Below, piece after piece: positions 5,507 through 13,320 of a stretch of 20,371 bases of DNA (position 1 is the first letter of the stretch; the number at the start of each line of letters is the position of its first letter). The stretch is taken from IMG/VR virus record IMGVR_UViG_3300049158_000050, positions 1-20,371 of that record. One strand, given 5' to 3'. The stretch is from a virus. The notes under the pieces were generated by a model. It ran no database searches. It saw only the letters and a program-made list of their open reading frames with translations, and was not told where the DNA came from. The position numbers and the translations under genes were made by a program.

Positions 5507-5857
5507 ATGAGACCAAGTAAATACAAAAAGTCATTTAACAAGCTCGCACTTGAACATTTCAAGAAAGGAAAAACGATTTCTCAGCTTGCTGCTGAGTTGA
5601 TGGTAAGTAGAGAAACCATTTATGATTGGGGCCGCAAGTTCCCTGAGTTTTCTGACACCCTATGTAAAGGACAAGATTTAGCTCAAGCATATTGGGAAAA
5701 TTTACAACATGGTAAATCTGTCGGAGCAGAAAAAACCGAAAAATTTAGTGAAAGAGGAATCGAGTTCAATCTAAAGACACGTTTTAGACGTGACTATGCT
5801 GAAAAAATTGAAGTAGACCAGGACAATAAAATCAATATAACTTATAAAGATGCATAG
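5507..5857 (+). CDS. terS: Terminase small subunit (HTH DNA-binding)
   Basis: This 116-aa protein is the DNA-recognition subunit of the packaging motor. Residues 22-45 form a clear helix-turn-helix (KTISQLAAELMVSRETIYDW), the usual N-terminal domain of small terminases. The remainder is helical and would form the oligomerisation ring, ending in a short beta tail. Size and position directly before the large subunit support the call. The ribosome site is weak. It overlaps the large subunit gene by 8 bases. Confidence 0.8.
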   Translation: MRPSKYKKSFNKLALEHFKKGKTISQLAAELMVSRETIYDWGRKFPEFSDTLCKGQDLAQAYWENLQHGKSVGAEKTEKFSERGIEFNLKTRFRRDYAEKIEVDQDNKINITYKDA

Positions 5858-7082
5858 TGAGTTTTCTTTATTATCAGGTCAAAAAGAATTTCTATTAAGT
5901 GAATCAAAAAAAGCATTTTTACTGGCGGGAATAGGATTCGGCAAGTCTACCATTGGATCACACTTTAGCATTAACATGTTTTCCAAATATCCAAAGTCTA
6001 AAGGCCTTATAACAGCAAATACTTACTCACAATTAATAAATGCAACTGTTGAAAATTTAGTTTGCGAACTAGATGCTTGTGGAATACCTCATAAATTAAG
6101 TCTAGGCGGTTCAAAGAAGCATATCAAAGTAGGCAACACAAAGGCTTATCTTTACTCACTAGAAAAACCAAATACTATCAGAGGGATCCAAACAGGGTGG
6201 TGGTGGTCTGATGAGTCGGCATTTGCAAAGAAAGAAGCTATCCAGATATGCAGGGGTAGACTAAGAGACAAAAACGGCCCACTGTACGAAAGACATACAA
6301 GCTCACCTAATGGTTTTAATTGGGCGTATGACGAGTTTGAGAATAAAGACGGTATCAATAGAACAGATAAACTACACCTTATTAGAGGCATTACAAAAGA
6401 TAATATATTCCTGCCTGATGGATATTATGAAAGCTTACTAGAAGACTATGGCGGCCCTGATAATCCACTGGCCAAGCAAGAATTATTCGGACAATTTACA
6501 AATCTTCAAGAAGGCGCAATTTACTGGGCCTTTGATCGTGATATAAATGTAAAAAAAGTAGAACCTAATAAAGAACATATCGTTTATGCTTGCCAGGATT
6601 TTAACGTCAATAATATGGAGGGATGTTATTTTCAATATATTGATGGCCAGATAAGAGTGTTTAAGGAAAGCATATTAAAACACCATGGGGCAAACACAGA
6701 CACGGCTGCAAGCACGATTAAGACAGATTTAGTTAATAAAGGGTATAGAGTTAAGGTCGTGCCAGATAGTACGGGAAAAGCTAAAAAGAGTTCCTCTAGT
6801 GGCGTATCTGATATTGAAATACTGAAAAGTTATGGACTTGATGTTGTTGACACTGAAAACCCTTTTATAAGAGATAGGCAAAATTCGACAAACATAGGGT
6901 TTAAGAAAAATAAAGTAGTAGTTGATCCATCCTGTAAGGAACTTATAAAGGAAATAGAAACTTTATCAAGCAGAGATAAGGAAGGAGACAAGGCCCATGT
7001 TAGTGTGGCCCTTGGTTATGGTGTTTGGCATTTAATGCCACTTTTACCACCAAGAGGAAAGTCAAGGATGATACAGTTGTAA
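5850..7082 (+). CDS. terL: Terminase large subunit (packaging ATPase and nuclease)
   Basis: This 410-aa motor protein cuts phage DNA and drives it through the portal. The ATPase domain has Walker A AGIGFGKST (26-34), a conserved ANTYSQL stretch (55-61), Walker B WWWSDES (117-123, with Asp121 and catalytic Glu122) and SSPNG coupling-type residues (151-155). The C-terminal RNase H-like nuclease starts near CQDFNV (248-253, Asp250). VVPDSTGK (303-310, Asp306) and DKAH (380-383) are likely further metal ligands. Length is normal for a short large terminase. The start lies inside the small subunit gene without a strong Shine-Dalgarno site, so coupling is likely. This call is secure; the headful or cos mode is not visible. 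Confidence 0.93.
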   Translation: MHSEFSLLSGQKEFLLSESKKAFLLAGIGFGKSTIGSHFSINMFSKYPKSKGLITANTYSQLINATVENLVCELDACGIPHKLSLGGSKKHIKVGNTKAYLYSLEKPNTIRGIQTGWWWSDESAFAKKEAIQICRGRLRDKNGPLYERHTSSPNGFNWAYDEFENKDGINRTDKLHLIRGITKDNIFLPDGYYESLLEDYGGPDNPLAKQELFGQFTNLQEGAIYWAFDRDINVKKVEPNKEHIVYACQDFNVNNMEGCYFQYIDGQIRVFKESILKHHGANTDTAASTIKTDLVNKGYRVKVVPDSTGKAKKSSSSGVSDIEILKSYGLDVVDTENPFIRDRQNSTNIGFKKNKVVVDPSCKELIKEIETLSSRDKEGDKAHVSVALGYGVWHLMPLLPPRGKSRMIQL

Positions 7083-7135
7083 AATCAAAAAAATAAGATA
7101 AACTAAGAAAATACAAGCATCAAGGAAGAGAATAT

Positions 7136-8554
7136 ATGGCATTAATGGATGAAAAGGACGATATATTAAACTTTATTAAAGAACATGAAACAAATCTAGG
7201 GTTTAATGAAACCATTTTTGATATTCTTGAAGGTGATCTTCTGAAATATGTAGAAGCATCTTTAAAAGAACAACTTTCAGAAAACTCATTTAAATCAGCT
7301 ATGGAGCGAGTTGCACCAATTAACTTGAGAAAAAAAGTTAATGATAAAGTATCAACTCTTTATGTTGATGAACCCATAAGAGTTGTTGATGGTGAAAATG
7401 AAAACGACCAGGCACTAATTGACGAGTATTCAGAAGAAATTGAAGTAAATTCATTCATGGAAGACTTGCAAAAGGGTGTGAACGCCTACAAATGGTCTGT
7501 TATTGAGTTTTATAACGATGATGGTATAAAAAATAGAGTGCTGCCATCACATCAATTTTTACCTTATTCAAATGACAGGAAAAATAAACTAAAAGTAACG
7601 GCCATAATCAAGTTTATGGGTTCATTTAAAAAGAAAGCCCAAGGCCGTGTACGGTCTAAGACAGTTCAGAAATATTGGATTTATTCAAAAGATGAATTTA
7701 TGGCCATGGATTCAGATGGCGAACTGGTTATTGAAGATATGCTAGAAAATGACGGTATTAACTCATATGGTGTACTTCCATTTGTGTTTGTCTCGAAGTC
7801 CAGGTATATGCTTGTTCCTACACCAGATAAAGACGATCTTAAAATGAGCGTTTTATTTCCAGTGCTATTAACAGACTTAAATTTTGCTGCAAAAATGCTT
7901 GCTCACAGTGTTTTTTATGGAATTGATATCGATGCTGAAAACTTACATCTATCACCGGATGCAGTTTGGATTTTTAAAAGTGATAAGCAAGGCACAAAGC
8001 CGGAAGTGGGAACCATAACCCCTCAGGTATCAATCACTGATGTTATTACTCTTGCCAAAGAACAATTGGGTTCCTGGTTAGAAACTAAAAACATTAAGGC
8101 CGGTTCTGTTGGCCAAATAGACTCTAAAAACTTTGCTAGTGGGATTTCCAAGGTCATTGATGAGGCAGACACAACAGTTGAACGAAAAAGACAGTCAAAG
8201 GTATTTAAAAAAGTTGAGCGATCCTATTGGCGAGTTCTTGCAATTATGCACAATAGATTACTTGAGGCAGGAATACTGCGAAATAAAAAGAAATTTTCAG
8301 ACCCAGAAAATTTAATTGTTAAAGTCACTCACGCAGACCAAAGACCAATTATGTCAAGAATTGAAAAGATCAATGAACTAAAAGAAGAAAACCAGGCAGG
8401 ATTTAAATCAAAAGAAACTTGCATCAAAGAATTAAACCCAAATATGTCAGAAGGACAAATCAGTTCTGAAATAGACCGAATTGAAAACGAGTCAACTTTT
8501 ACCATTGAAGAGGAAAATCAAGACAATGAACAAGTGGACGAGCAGAAAGATTAA
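7136..8554 (+). CDS. Portal protein
   Basis: This 472-aa protein would form the dodecameric ring through which DNA enters and leaves the head. The order directly after terL, the length, the N-terminal region with INLRKKVNDKVSTLYVDEP (about 62-80), the central SYGVLPFVFV strand and the long helical section (KNFASGISKVIDEADTTVER), followed by an acidic Gln/Glu-rich tail, are typical of portals. AAGGAAGAG precedes the ATG. Its 3' end overlaps the next gene by 29 bases. No protease domain is attached. Confidence 0.85.
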   Translation: MALMDEKDDILNFIKEHETNLGFNETIFDILEGDLLKYVEASLKEQLSENSFKSAMERVAPINLRKKVNDKVSTLYVDEPIRVVDGENENDQALIDEYSEEIEVNSFMEDLQKGVNAYKWSVIEFYNDDGIKNRVLPSHQFLPYSNDRKNKLKVTAIIKFMGSFKKKAQGRVRSKTVQKYWIYSKDEFMAMDSDGELVIEDMLENDGINSYGVLPFVFVSKSRYMLVPTPDKDDLKMSVLFPVLLTDLNFAAKMLAHSVFYGIDIDAENLHLSPDAVWIFKSDKQGTKPEVGTITPQVSITDVITLAKEQLGSWLETKNIKAGSVGQIDSKNFASGISKVIDEADTTVERKRQSKVFKKVERSYWRVLAIMHNRLLEAGILRNKKKFSDPENLIVKVTHADQRPIMSRIEKINELKEENQAGFKSKETCIKELNPNMSEGQISSEIDRIENESTFTIEEENQDNEQVDEQKD

Positions 8555-9098
8555 ACTATCTGAGAAATACACTAAGAGCGAGCGTGAGGCCATTGCGTAT
8601 GATCTTGTGACTTATATTCAGAAAAGAACACTAAGAGGCAAGGGCAAGGGTAATAAGTCATGGACACCGCCTGCAAACAAGTACTCTAAGGACTATAAAA
8701 AGTCATTGGACTTTAAATTTAAGCGAGACAAATCAAAGGTTAATCTTGAATTATCCGGTGACATGTTAAGCTCCATTGATCTATTGAAAAATAGAAAAGG
8801 TGAAATTATCATAGGGATTAGTGAATCGGATCCTGATCATGGAAAAGCAGAGGGTAACATCAGAGGAAGTTATGGCCAACCCACTGGCAAAAGATCAAAG
8901 GCAAGAGACTTTTTAGGCATTGATCCTGGTGAGATAAAGAAAATACTCGCAAAGTATCCGACAAAACAAAAAGAGAAAATAAAAGAACGTGTGGCACAAT
9001 TAGAAGCAGCACAGCAGGCAGCAAAGAAAATAATTGTAGGAACTAAAGTAAAGGACGAATTAACAATAGGAGAGATAGCCCTTGGCAAAGACAACTAG
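8526..9098 (+). CDS. Virion morphogenesis-type head/neck protein (copy A)
   Basis: This 190-aa basic protein is likely a minor head or neck component. The block LELSGDMLSSIDLL (about 74-87) and a later KARDFLGI stretch resemble the phage virion-morphogenesis / tail-completion family. The C-terminus is a Lys/Glu/Ala-rich helix. The next gene encodes a shorter relative with LTLTGQLLDSL at the equivalent position. The start is placed at 8526 (GAGGAAAA upstream); an in-frame start at 8481 would lie deeper in the portal gene. Family assignment is from a few short blocks, so the exact role is uncertain. Confidence 0.5.
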   Translation: MNKWTSRKIKLSEKYTKSEREAIAYDLVTYIQKRTLRGKGKGNKSWTPPANKYSKDYKKSLDFKFKRDKSKVNLELSGDMLSSIDLLKNRKGEIIIGISESDPDHGKAEGNIRGSYGQPTGKRSKARDFLGIDPGEIKKILAKYPTKQKEKIKERVAQLEAAQQAAKKIIVGTKVKDELTIGEIALGKDN

Positions 9099-9564
9099 CT
9101 TACTACTCAAGTATATTCGCAAAATAAAGAAGTCAATCAATAGAGTCGACTTTAATGGCCATGCGGAAAATGCTGCTGAAACTATAAAAATACGCACAAG
9201 ACTAGGCGGGGGCGTTTCAGGTGGCAAACGTGGTGGCACTAGGTATGCTTTAAAAAGTATTGGTAGAACAGAGAAATATAATAATTTTAGAAAGAAAACC
9301 AAAAAGCTCAATAAAACAGTCACAACACCAGCAAAGCACAATTTAACTCTTACTGGCCAATTACTTGATTCATTATATGGCCAAGCAAGAGGAAGTAAAA
9401 TGTTTGTTAAACTTAAACCAGATCGTGATGACGGCAAAAAAAATGATGAAATTGCGAAGTATCAAGAAGATTTAGGAAGGTACTTTTTTGAATTGACAAA
9501 CAAAGAACTAAAAAGGTTGCGCTCAAATATAAAACAGGATTTAATAAAACAAATAAAACGATAA
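9082..9564 (+). CDS. Virion morphogenesis-type head/neck protein (copy B, TTG start)
   Basis: This 160-aa very basic protein starts with TTG, 8 bases after an AGGAGA site (9068-9073) and within the end of copy A. It shares with copy A the order: basic N-terminus, a Gly-rich RGGTRY segment, LTLTGQLLDSL, then a short strand and a C-terminal LGRYFFEL block like the ARDFLGI block of copy A. The pair looks like an ancient tandem duplication. Both lie between portal and scaffold, where minor head proteins are encoded. The function is inferred from the family only. Confidence 0.5.
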   Translation: MAKTTSLLLKYIRKIKKSINRVDFNGHAENAAETIKIRTRLGGGVSGGKRGGTRYALKSIGRTEKYNNFRKKTKKLNKTVTTPAKHNLTLTGQLLDSLYGQARGSKMFVKLKPDRDDGKKNDEIAKYQEDLGRYFFELTNKELKRLRSNIKQDLIKQIKR

Positions 9565-9586
9565 TTTTTAATCAAAGGAAATGTAG

Positions 9587-10219
9587 ATGACAGATGACGA
9601 GAAAATCCCTAGTGGGGAACCTTCTAAGGATCTAGTGGACAACAAGAAGGACAAGTCAGAAGAGAGTGTATCTTATCAAACTTACCTCAAAACACTTGAG
9701 CAAGAGAAGAACGCAAAAGAAAGGGCCAAGACAGTTGAGCAAGAACTCAACGAACTAAAGGCCTCTATTGCCAAGAAAAAAGAGGATGAGCTACTAGAAA
9801 AGGGCGAAGTTGAAAAACTATTAAAGTTAAGAGAAGAGGAACTACAAAAAGAACGTGATCAGCGTGAGAAAACTTTGCAGGAGAACAAAGAACTTGAGTC
9901 AACATTAGTTAATAACTATAAACTCGATGCTATAATGCAAAAGCTCCCTGGAAAGCTGAAACATAAAGATTATAAGGCCTTCATTGATATCGACTCAGTA
10001 CTTGTTGACCCCGATACAGGTAACATAGACGATGGATCATTAAGTAAGGTTGTTTCTGAATTTGTAGAATCTCACTCAAGCTTAATAGATAGTTCAAATT
10101 TCAAAGACCTCCCTGGTGATGCTCCTGTTGGTAAAATGAGAAAATACACTCAAACAGAATGGAAATCATTATCCTTAAAAGACAAAAAAGAAAACTGGTC
10201 TAGAAGACCAGTCAGCTAA
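9587..10219 (+). CDS. Capsid scaffolding protein
   Basis: This 210-aa acidic protein is almost wholly helical. A long coiled coil (about 36-108, with EQEKNAKERAKTVEQELNEL) is preceded by a disordered acidic N-terminus and followed by a charged C-terminal region ending KDKKENWSRRPVS, which could contact the coat protein. Composition, length and position immediately before the coat gene are those of phage scaffolds, which fill the procapsid and leave before or during packaging. AAAGGAAA precedes the ATG. Confidence 0.8.
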   Translation: MTDDEKIPSGEPSKDLVDNKKDKSEESVSYQTYLKTLEQEKNAKERAKTVEQELNELKASIAKKKEDELLEKGEVEKLLKLREEELQKERDQREKTLQENKELESTLVNNYKLDAIMQKLPGKLKHKDYKAFIDIDSVLVDPDTGNIDDGSLSKVVSEFVESHSSLIDSSNFKDLPGDAPVGKMRKYTQTEWKSLSLKDKKENWSRRPVS

Positions 10220-10229
10220 GGAGAAAAAA

Positions 10230-11108
10230 ATGAGTGTTACAAATATTAACGATATGACCGCACAGGTGAGAGCAAACTGGTCTGACATGTTTGTTCAAGA
10301 GCTTCCTGAAAGCGATCTCATGATTAGTCTTGTAAATAGGGACTACGAGGGTGAAATTGGCCCTGGCGGAAATGAAGTAAAAGTAACTCAATACCTTGAT
10401 GCAGAAGGTGAAATCAGTACAATTGGTGTTGATGATGATTCATTTAACCCTGAAAAATTGTCTGAAATACAAATTGCCATCAAAGCTGATAAAATCTTTT
10501 CAGCTTCATTCCAATTTACAACAATGGCACAACTGCAATCACAACTTGAAGCGTCTGATTCAGAAATTAGGAGTGCATTATTGGCCGGTGTTAGAAAGAA
10601 AATGAACAGCTTTATCTATGGACTGTTTGATTGTACTAACAACACTGGTACAGTGACAGACTTTAACGCTGCTCAAGTATCAGCACTAAGAAAGTATGCA
10701 GGTCAAAAGAAATGGAAAAAAGATGGTAATTGGTATTTAATGGCCGATCCTTCATACCATTCTGACATGCTTAATGCATCTACGTTAACAAGCAACGACT
10801 ACACACCAGATTCGCCAGTTGTTGGTGGTCAGTTCGGTGCAAAAAAGTTTGGATTTAATATCTTTGAAGATAATTCAGACGGTCTATTATCTGTGATTAG
10901 TACTCTTAGTGGTACTGATACAGAAGACGTTGCCTTGGCCTTCCATCGTGATGCAGTTCACTTTGTTATGCAAGCAGAAGCAGACTTTGAAATTGCTTCT
11001 TTGACAGCAAACAAGCAAAGAGGATACGTTATCAAGGTTGATGTTATTGGTGGTGGTAAAGCAGGTCATGACCATGCTGATCTTCACCATGCTGTATTTA
11101 ATACATAA
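10230..11108 (+). CDS. Major capsid protein
   Basis: This 292-aa protein follows the scaffold gene by 10 bases with a perfect AAGGAGA site, as expected for the most abundant virion protein. The N-terminal helix region (TAQVRANWSDMFVQELPE), the strand SLVNRDYEGEIGPGGNEVKV and the later AFHRDAVHFVMQAE block resemble HK97-fold coat proteins of the P22-like or related groups. The C-terminus is His-rich (HDHADLHH). There is no N-terminal delta domain or protease nearby, consistent with a separate scaffold. The role is well supported by context; the fold is inferred. Confidence 0.85.
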   Translation: MSVTNINDMTAQVRANWSDMFVQELPESDLMISLVNRDYEGEIGPGGNEVKVTQYLDAEGEISTIGVDDDSFNPEKLSEIQIAIKADKIFSASFQFTTMAQLQSQLEASDSEIRSALLAGVRKKMNSFIYGLFDCTNNTGTVTDFNAAQVSALRKYAGQKKWKKDGNWYLMADPSYHSDMLNASTLTSNDYTPDSPVVGGQFGAKKFGFNIFEDNSDGLLSVISTLSGTDTEDVALAFHRDAVHFVMQAEADFEIASLTANKQRGYVIKVDVIGGGKAGHDHADLHHAVFNT

Positions 11109-11128
11109 CTTTTAAGTAAGGGCCAAGC

Positions 11129-11356
11129 ATGTTGAAAAACGTTAAATATATTAAGTTCGAGTCAAAGACTGCGGATGATTTAGAAAAGATTATAAATGAA
11201 TATGCGCAGAATTTAACGCCTATTAATATTTATACAAATAACAGTCGTCACTATGCTTGGTTCCAAACTGTTCTAGGTAGTAAAAAATCAGTTGTTAGAA
11301 GCAAAACTACGACTTACACTAACAAGAAAGAAAAAGCAAAACTAACAGGAGAATAG
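11129..11356 (+). CDS. Small protein of unknown function between coat and head-decoration genes
   Basis: This 75-aa protein is unrecognised. The N-terminal half looks like a beta-alpha-beta unit (VKYIKFESKTADDLEKIINE, then INIYTNN); the C-terminus is basic (about 57-75). It sits in the head operon with tight spacing (20 bases after coat, 3 before the next gene) and an AAGGGCC-type ribosome site. It may be a minor head or accessory protein. Confidence 0.55.
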   Translation: MLKNVKYIKFESKTADDLEKIINEYAQNLTPINIYTNNSRHYAWFQTVLGSKKSVVRSKTTTYTNKKEKAKLTGE

Positions 11357-11359
11357 AAA

Positions 11360-11770
11360 ATGGCAGCTTTAAACGATGCTAAAACAGTTGGCGCACCATT
11401 TGGGAATGAGTCAACTCTAAAGGTCGTGACTTACGACTTTTCAGTTGATGGCGGTGCCGTTGCTGACTATGATGTTATTACAGCAGATGGTTCAATTTTG
11501 GTTGAGCTTATCAATGTTGATGTTGAAACGGCAGTAACCTCCGCTGGCTCACTTGTTGCCGACCTTGGAAAAGGCGCAGGAGGTACAGAATTTTGGAGTG
11601 ACCAGGCGGTTGCAGGTATGACAATCGATGCTCAATTATTGCCTGACACACCTGGCACAATTGTAGAACTTGCCGATACTGAAAAACTTATTTTTGGAAT
11701 TGAGGTCGCTGCTGCGACAGCAGGAAAGGCACATTTTATGTTTAGAATCTATAGAAGACCTAAGCAATAA
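11360..11770 (+). CDS. Beta-rich head protein, probable capsid decoration
   Basis: This 136-aa protein alternates strand-like segments with small residues (for example DYDVITADGSILVELINVDVE) and ends in a basic strand, MFRIYRRPKQ. A strong AGGAGA site precedes it. The size and place right after the coat gene fit a decoration or head-stabilising protein of the kind seen in many siphoviruses. A terminator-like hairpin follows directly, as expected at the end of a highly expressed coat unit. No specific family is claimed. Confidence 0.55.
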   Translation: MAALNDAKTVGAPFGNESTLKVVTYDFSVDGGAVADYDVITADGSILVELINVDVETAVTSAGSLVADLGKGAGGTEFWSDQAVAGMTIDAQLLPDTPGTIVELADTEKLIFGIEVAAATAGKAHFMFRIYRRPKQ

Positions 11771-11776
11771 AAATCA

Positions 11777-11799
11777 GGGTAGGCGCTGCCTGCCCTTTT
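11777..11799 (+). terminator. Rho-independent terminator after the coat/decoration unit
   Basis: GGGTAGGC (11777-11784) pairs with GCCTGCCC (11788-11795) around a GCT loop, with one G-T pair, followed by TTTT (11796-11799). The T-run is short, so partial read-through into the accessory block is likely. The 3' arm can also pair with downstream sequence (next entry). Confidence 0.7.
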
Positions 11800-11816
11800 A
11801 AATTTTAAAAGCAGGC
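11788..11816 (+). promoter_or_regulatory. Alternative hairpin overlapping terminator and ribosome site
   Basis: GCCTGC (11788-11793), which is the 3' arm of the terminator stem, can instead pair with GCAGGC (11811-11816). TTTTAA and TTAAAA inside continue the stem. The two folds exclude each other, and the second also covers the AGCAGG ribosome site of the gene at 11823. This is the geometry of an attenuator; no ligand or leader peptide is seen. Confidence 0.45.
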
Positions 11817-11822
11817 TGTTAA

Positions 11823-12230
11823 ATGGTATCTAAAACAGGCAACGTATCGACTGACCATCAGAACTCATTTATAAATGACACTAGCGGAAATGTCGCAGTA
11901 AATACAGTTATTGCCGACGCAGTAGAAGGTTCATTTGCATTTTCAGGATTATCTACAGAGGTAAAAGTATCAAATGTTGTCGTAGGTGATGCAGCTTCAA
12001 CACTTCCTTTAGTTGCCTTGACCAATAGAAATAGTCTAATAATTCAAAACACAGATACAACAAACTCAATTTACATTGGATCATCTAACGTGGCATCAAC
12101 TGGGGCAAATGAAGGATGGGTTATAGGTGCAGGTGAATTTTTTTCACTAGACATAACAGACTCGATTGACCTGTATGCGATAGCCTCAACAGGGAAAACG
12201 GTTAGTGTTAAAATTATGGAGCTTGCTTAA
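11823..12230 (+). CDS. Beta-rich virion accessory protein, C-terminal domain repeated in next genes
   Basis: This 135-aa protein is rich in Ser/Thr/Val/Asn and strand-like throughout. The C-terminal 65 residues (NSLIIQNTDTTNSIYIG, then GAGEFFSLD, LYAIASTG and KIMELA) match in pattern the C-termini of the next two proteins, so this is a shared beta-sandwich module. Such modules occur in head fibres and surface decorations of phages; the exact role is unknown. Its ribosome site lies in the attenuator-like hairpin. It ends in TAATG with the next gene. Confidence 0.55.
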   Translation: MVSKTGNVSTDHQNSFINDTSGNVAVNTVIADAVEGSFAFSGLSTEVKVSNVVVGDAASTLPLVALTNRNSLIIQNTDTTNSIYIGSSNVASTGANEGWVIGAGEFFSLDITDSIDLYAIASTGKTVSVKIMELA

Positions 12231-12538
12231 TGCCGAATAGCTTAAACACATTTAGACCTAGGCTATTTGCAAAGAATGTATTGATTACAAATGTAAGTAC
12301 TGTGGCAATTACAGAAACTTCGCATGTTCTTCAACAGAACCTAAATGAACTAGTGATTAGGTCAAGGAATATGATAAACTTAAGACTTGCATTTGCAAGT
12401 GGTGAGACTATAAATAATTATGTTACACTAAAACCTGGAGCTGTTTTATCATTAGGTGGTCTTGATCTTGCGTCAACAACTATTTACATAAGATCGGATA
12501 GTGATGACACAGTGGAGATATTAGAACTATATAGCTAA
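12230..12538 (+). CDS. Short beta-rich accessory protein made mostly of the shared C-terminal module
   Basis: This 102-aa protein is little more than the shared module: NLRLAFASGETINNYVTL, LKPGAVLSLGG, TIYIRSD and EILELYS align in order with the IIQN, GEFF/GSSFEISLG, LYAIAS and MELA/AEYAD positions of its neighbours. It starts in a TAATG overlap with the previous gene (GGAG at about 12217). It is likely a stand-alone copy of a virion surface domain. The module homology is a reading by eye. Confidence 0.5.
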   Translation: MPNSLNTFRPRLFAKNVLITNVSTVAITETSHVLQQNLNELVIRSRNMINLRLAFASGETINNYVTLKPGAVLSLGGLDLASTTIYIRSDSDDTVEILELYS

Positions 12539-12552
12539 CCATGGAGGGCAAT

Positions 12553-13320
12553 ATGGCTATTTCCTTAGATGATATTCAGGGAACGCTACATTCCATTAAA
12601 ATCTCAGATGGCACAAATGATATACTTATTGATGCTTCTGGCCACCTATCAATTAATGATGGTGGCAACTCTTTAACCATAGATAGTGCTGACTTAACTA
12701 CGCTTGCTGGTGCTGTTTCAGGTACAGAGATGCAAGTAGATGTTGTGGCAGCATTGCCAGCAGGTACTAATAATATTGGATCAATTACAGTCACGGACGG
12801 AACAGACACAATTGCAATTGCAGCAGATGGTTCTATTGCTGTCACTGACAATGGTGGATCACTTACAATAGATAACTCTGATCTTACAACAATTGCTGGC
12901 GCAGTTTCTGGCACGGAAATGCAAGTTGATGTTGTGGCAGCATTGCCAACAGGTTCAAACACAATAGGTAAGGCATACATAACAGACGGTACGGAAGATT
13001 TAGCAATAAATGCCGATGGTAGTATAAACGTGCAATCGGCACCAGCAGGACTAGATTCATGGCAAACGTCAACACTTTCGGCCACAAGTACAGCAGGGGA
13101 AATAACAGCAACACCACTATCGAATAGATTGAAAATGATTATCCAAAACTTGGGAGCGCAAGACGTTTACTTAGGCGAAGATAACACGGTGACAACATCA
13201 AGTGGCATGAAGTTGCCTAAGGGTTCATCTTTTGAAATATCATTGGGTGCTACTGCAAACATATGGGCCATAACGTCAACAGGTTCATCAGACTTAAGGA
13301 TTGCAGAGTATGCGGATTAA
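12553..13320 (+). CDS. Repeat-containing virion surface/fibre protein with shared C-terminal module
   Basis: This 255-aa protein consists of two full 63-residue repeats and one partial copy (SDGTNDILID, TDGTDTIAIA, TDGTEDLAIN), each full copy ending in SGTEMQVDVVAALP, followed by the shared C-terminal beta module (KMIIQNLGAQDVYLG ... GSSFEISLG ... AITSTG ... IAEYAD). The two DNA copies of the MQVDVVAALP segment start 189 bases apart and are almost identical. The architecture suggests an elongated head-fibre or shaft protein tipped by a beta-sandwich. The start at 12553 follows a GGAGGG site (12543-12548); the ATG at 12541 overlaps that site and is less likely. Confidence 0.6.
   Translation: MAISLDDIQGTLHSIKISDGTNDILIDASGHLSINDGGNSLTIDSADLTTLAGAVSGTEMQVDVVAALPAGTNNIGSITVTDGTDTIAIAADGSIAVTDNGGSLTIDNSDLTTIAGAVSGTEMQVDVVAALPTGSNTIGKAYITDGTEDLAINADGSINVQSAPAGLDSWQTSTLSATSTAGEITATPLSNRLKMIIQNLGAQDVYLGEDNTVTTSSGMKLPKGSSFEISLGATANIWAITSTGSSDLRIAEYAD
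12616..13000 (+). repeat. 63-codon tandem repeat in the fibre-like gene
   Basis: The unit of about 189 bases occurs twice in full and once in part. Near-identical stretches include those starting at 12730 and 12919. The high DNA identity suggests a recent duplication or ongoing conversion between units. Boundaries are approximate. Confidence 0.75.

Noticed and set aside
9060-9437. Leftward 125-codon open frame
   Set aside because: It lies wholly antisense to the two morphogenesis-type genes, both of which have good start signals and family-like blocks.
12576-13085. Leftward 169-codon open frame
   Set aside because: It is the antisense of the repeat-containing fibre-like gene; the low stop density comes from the repeated composition, and it has no ribosome site.
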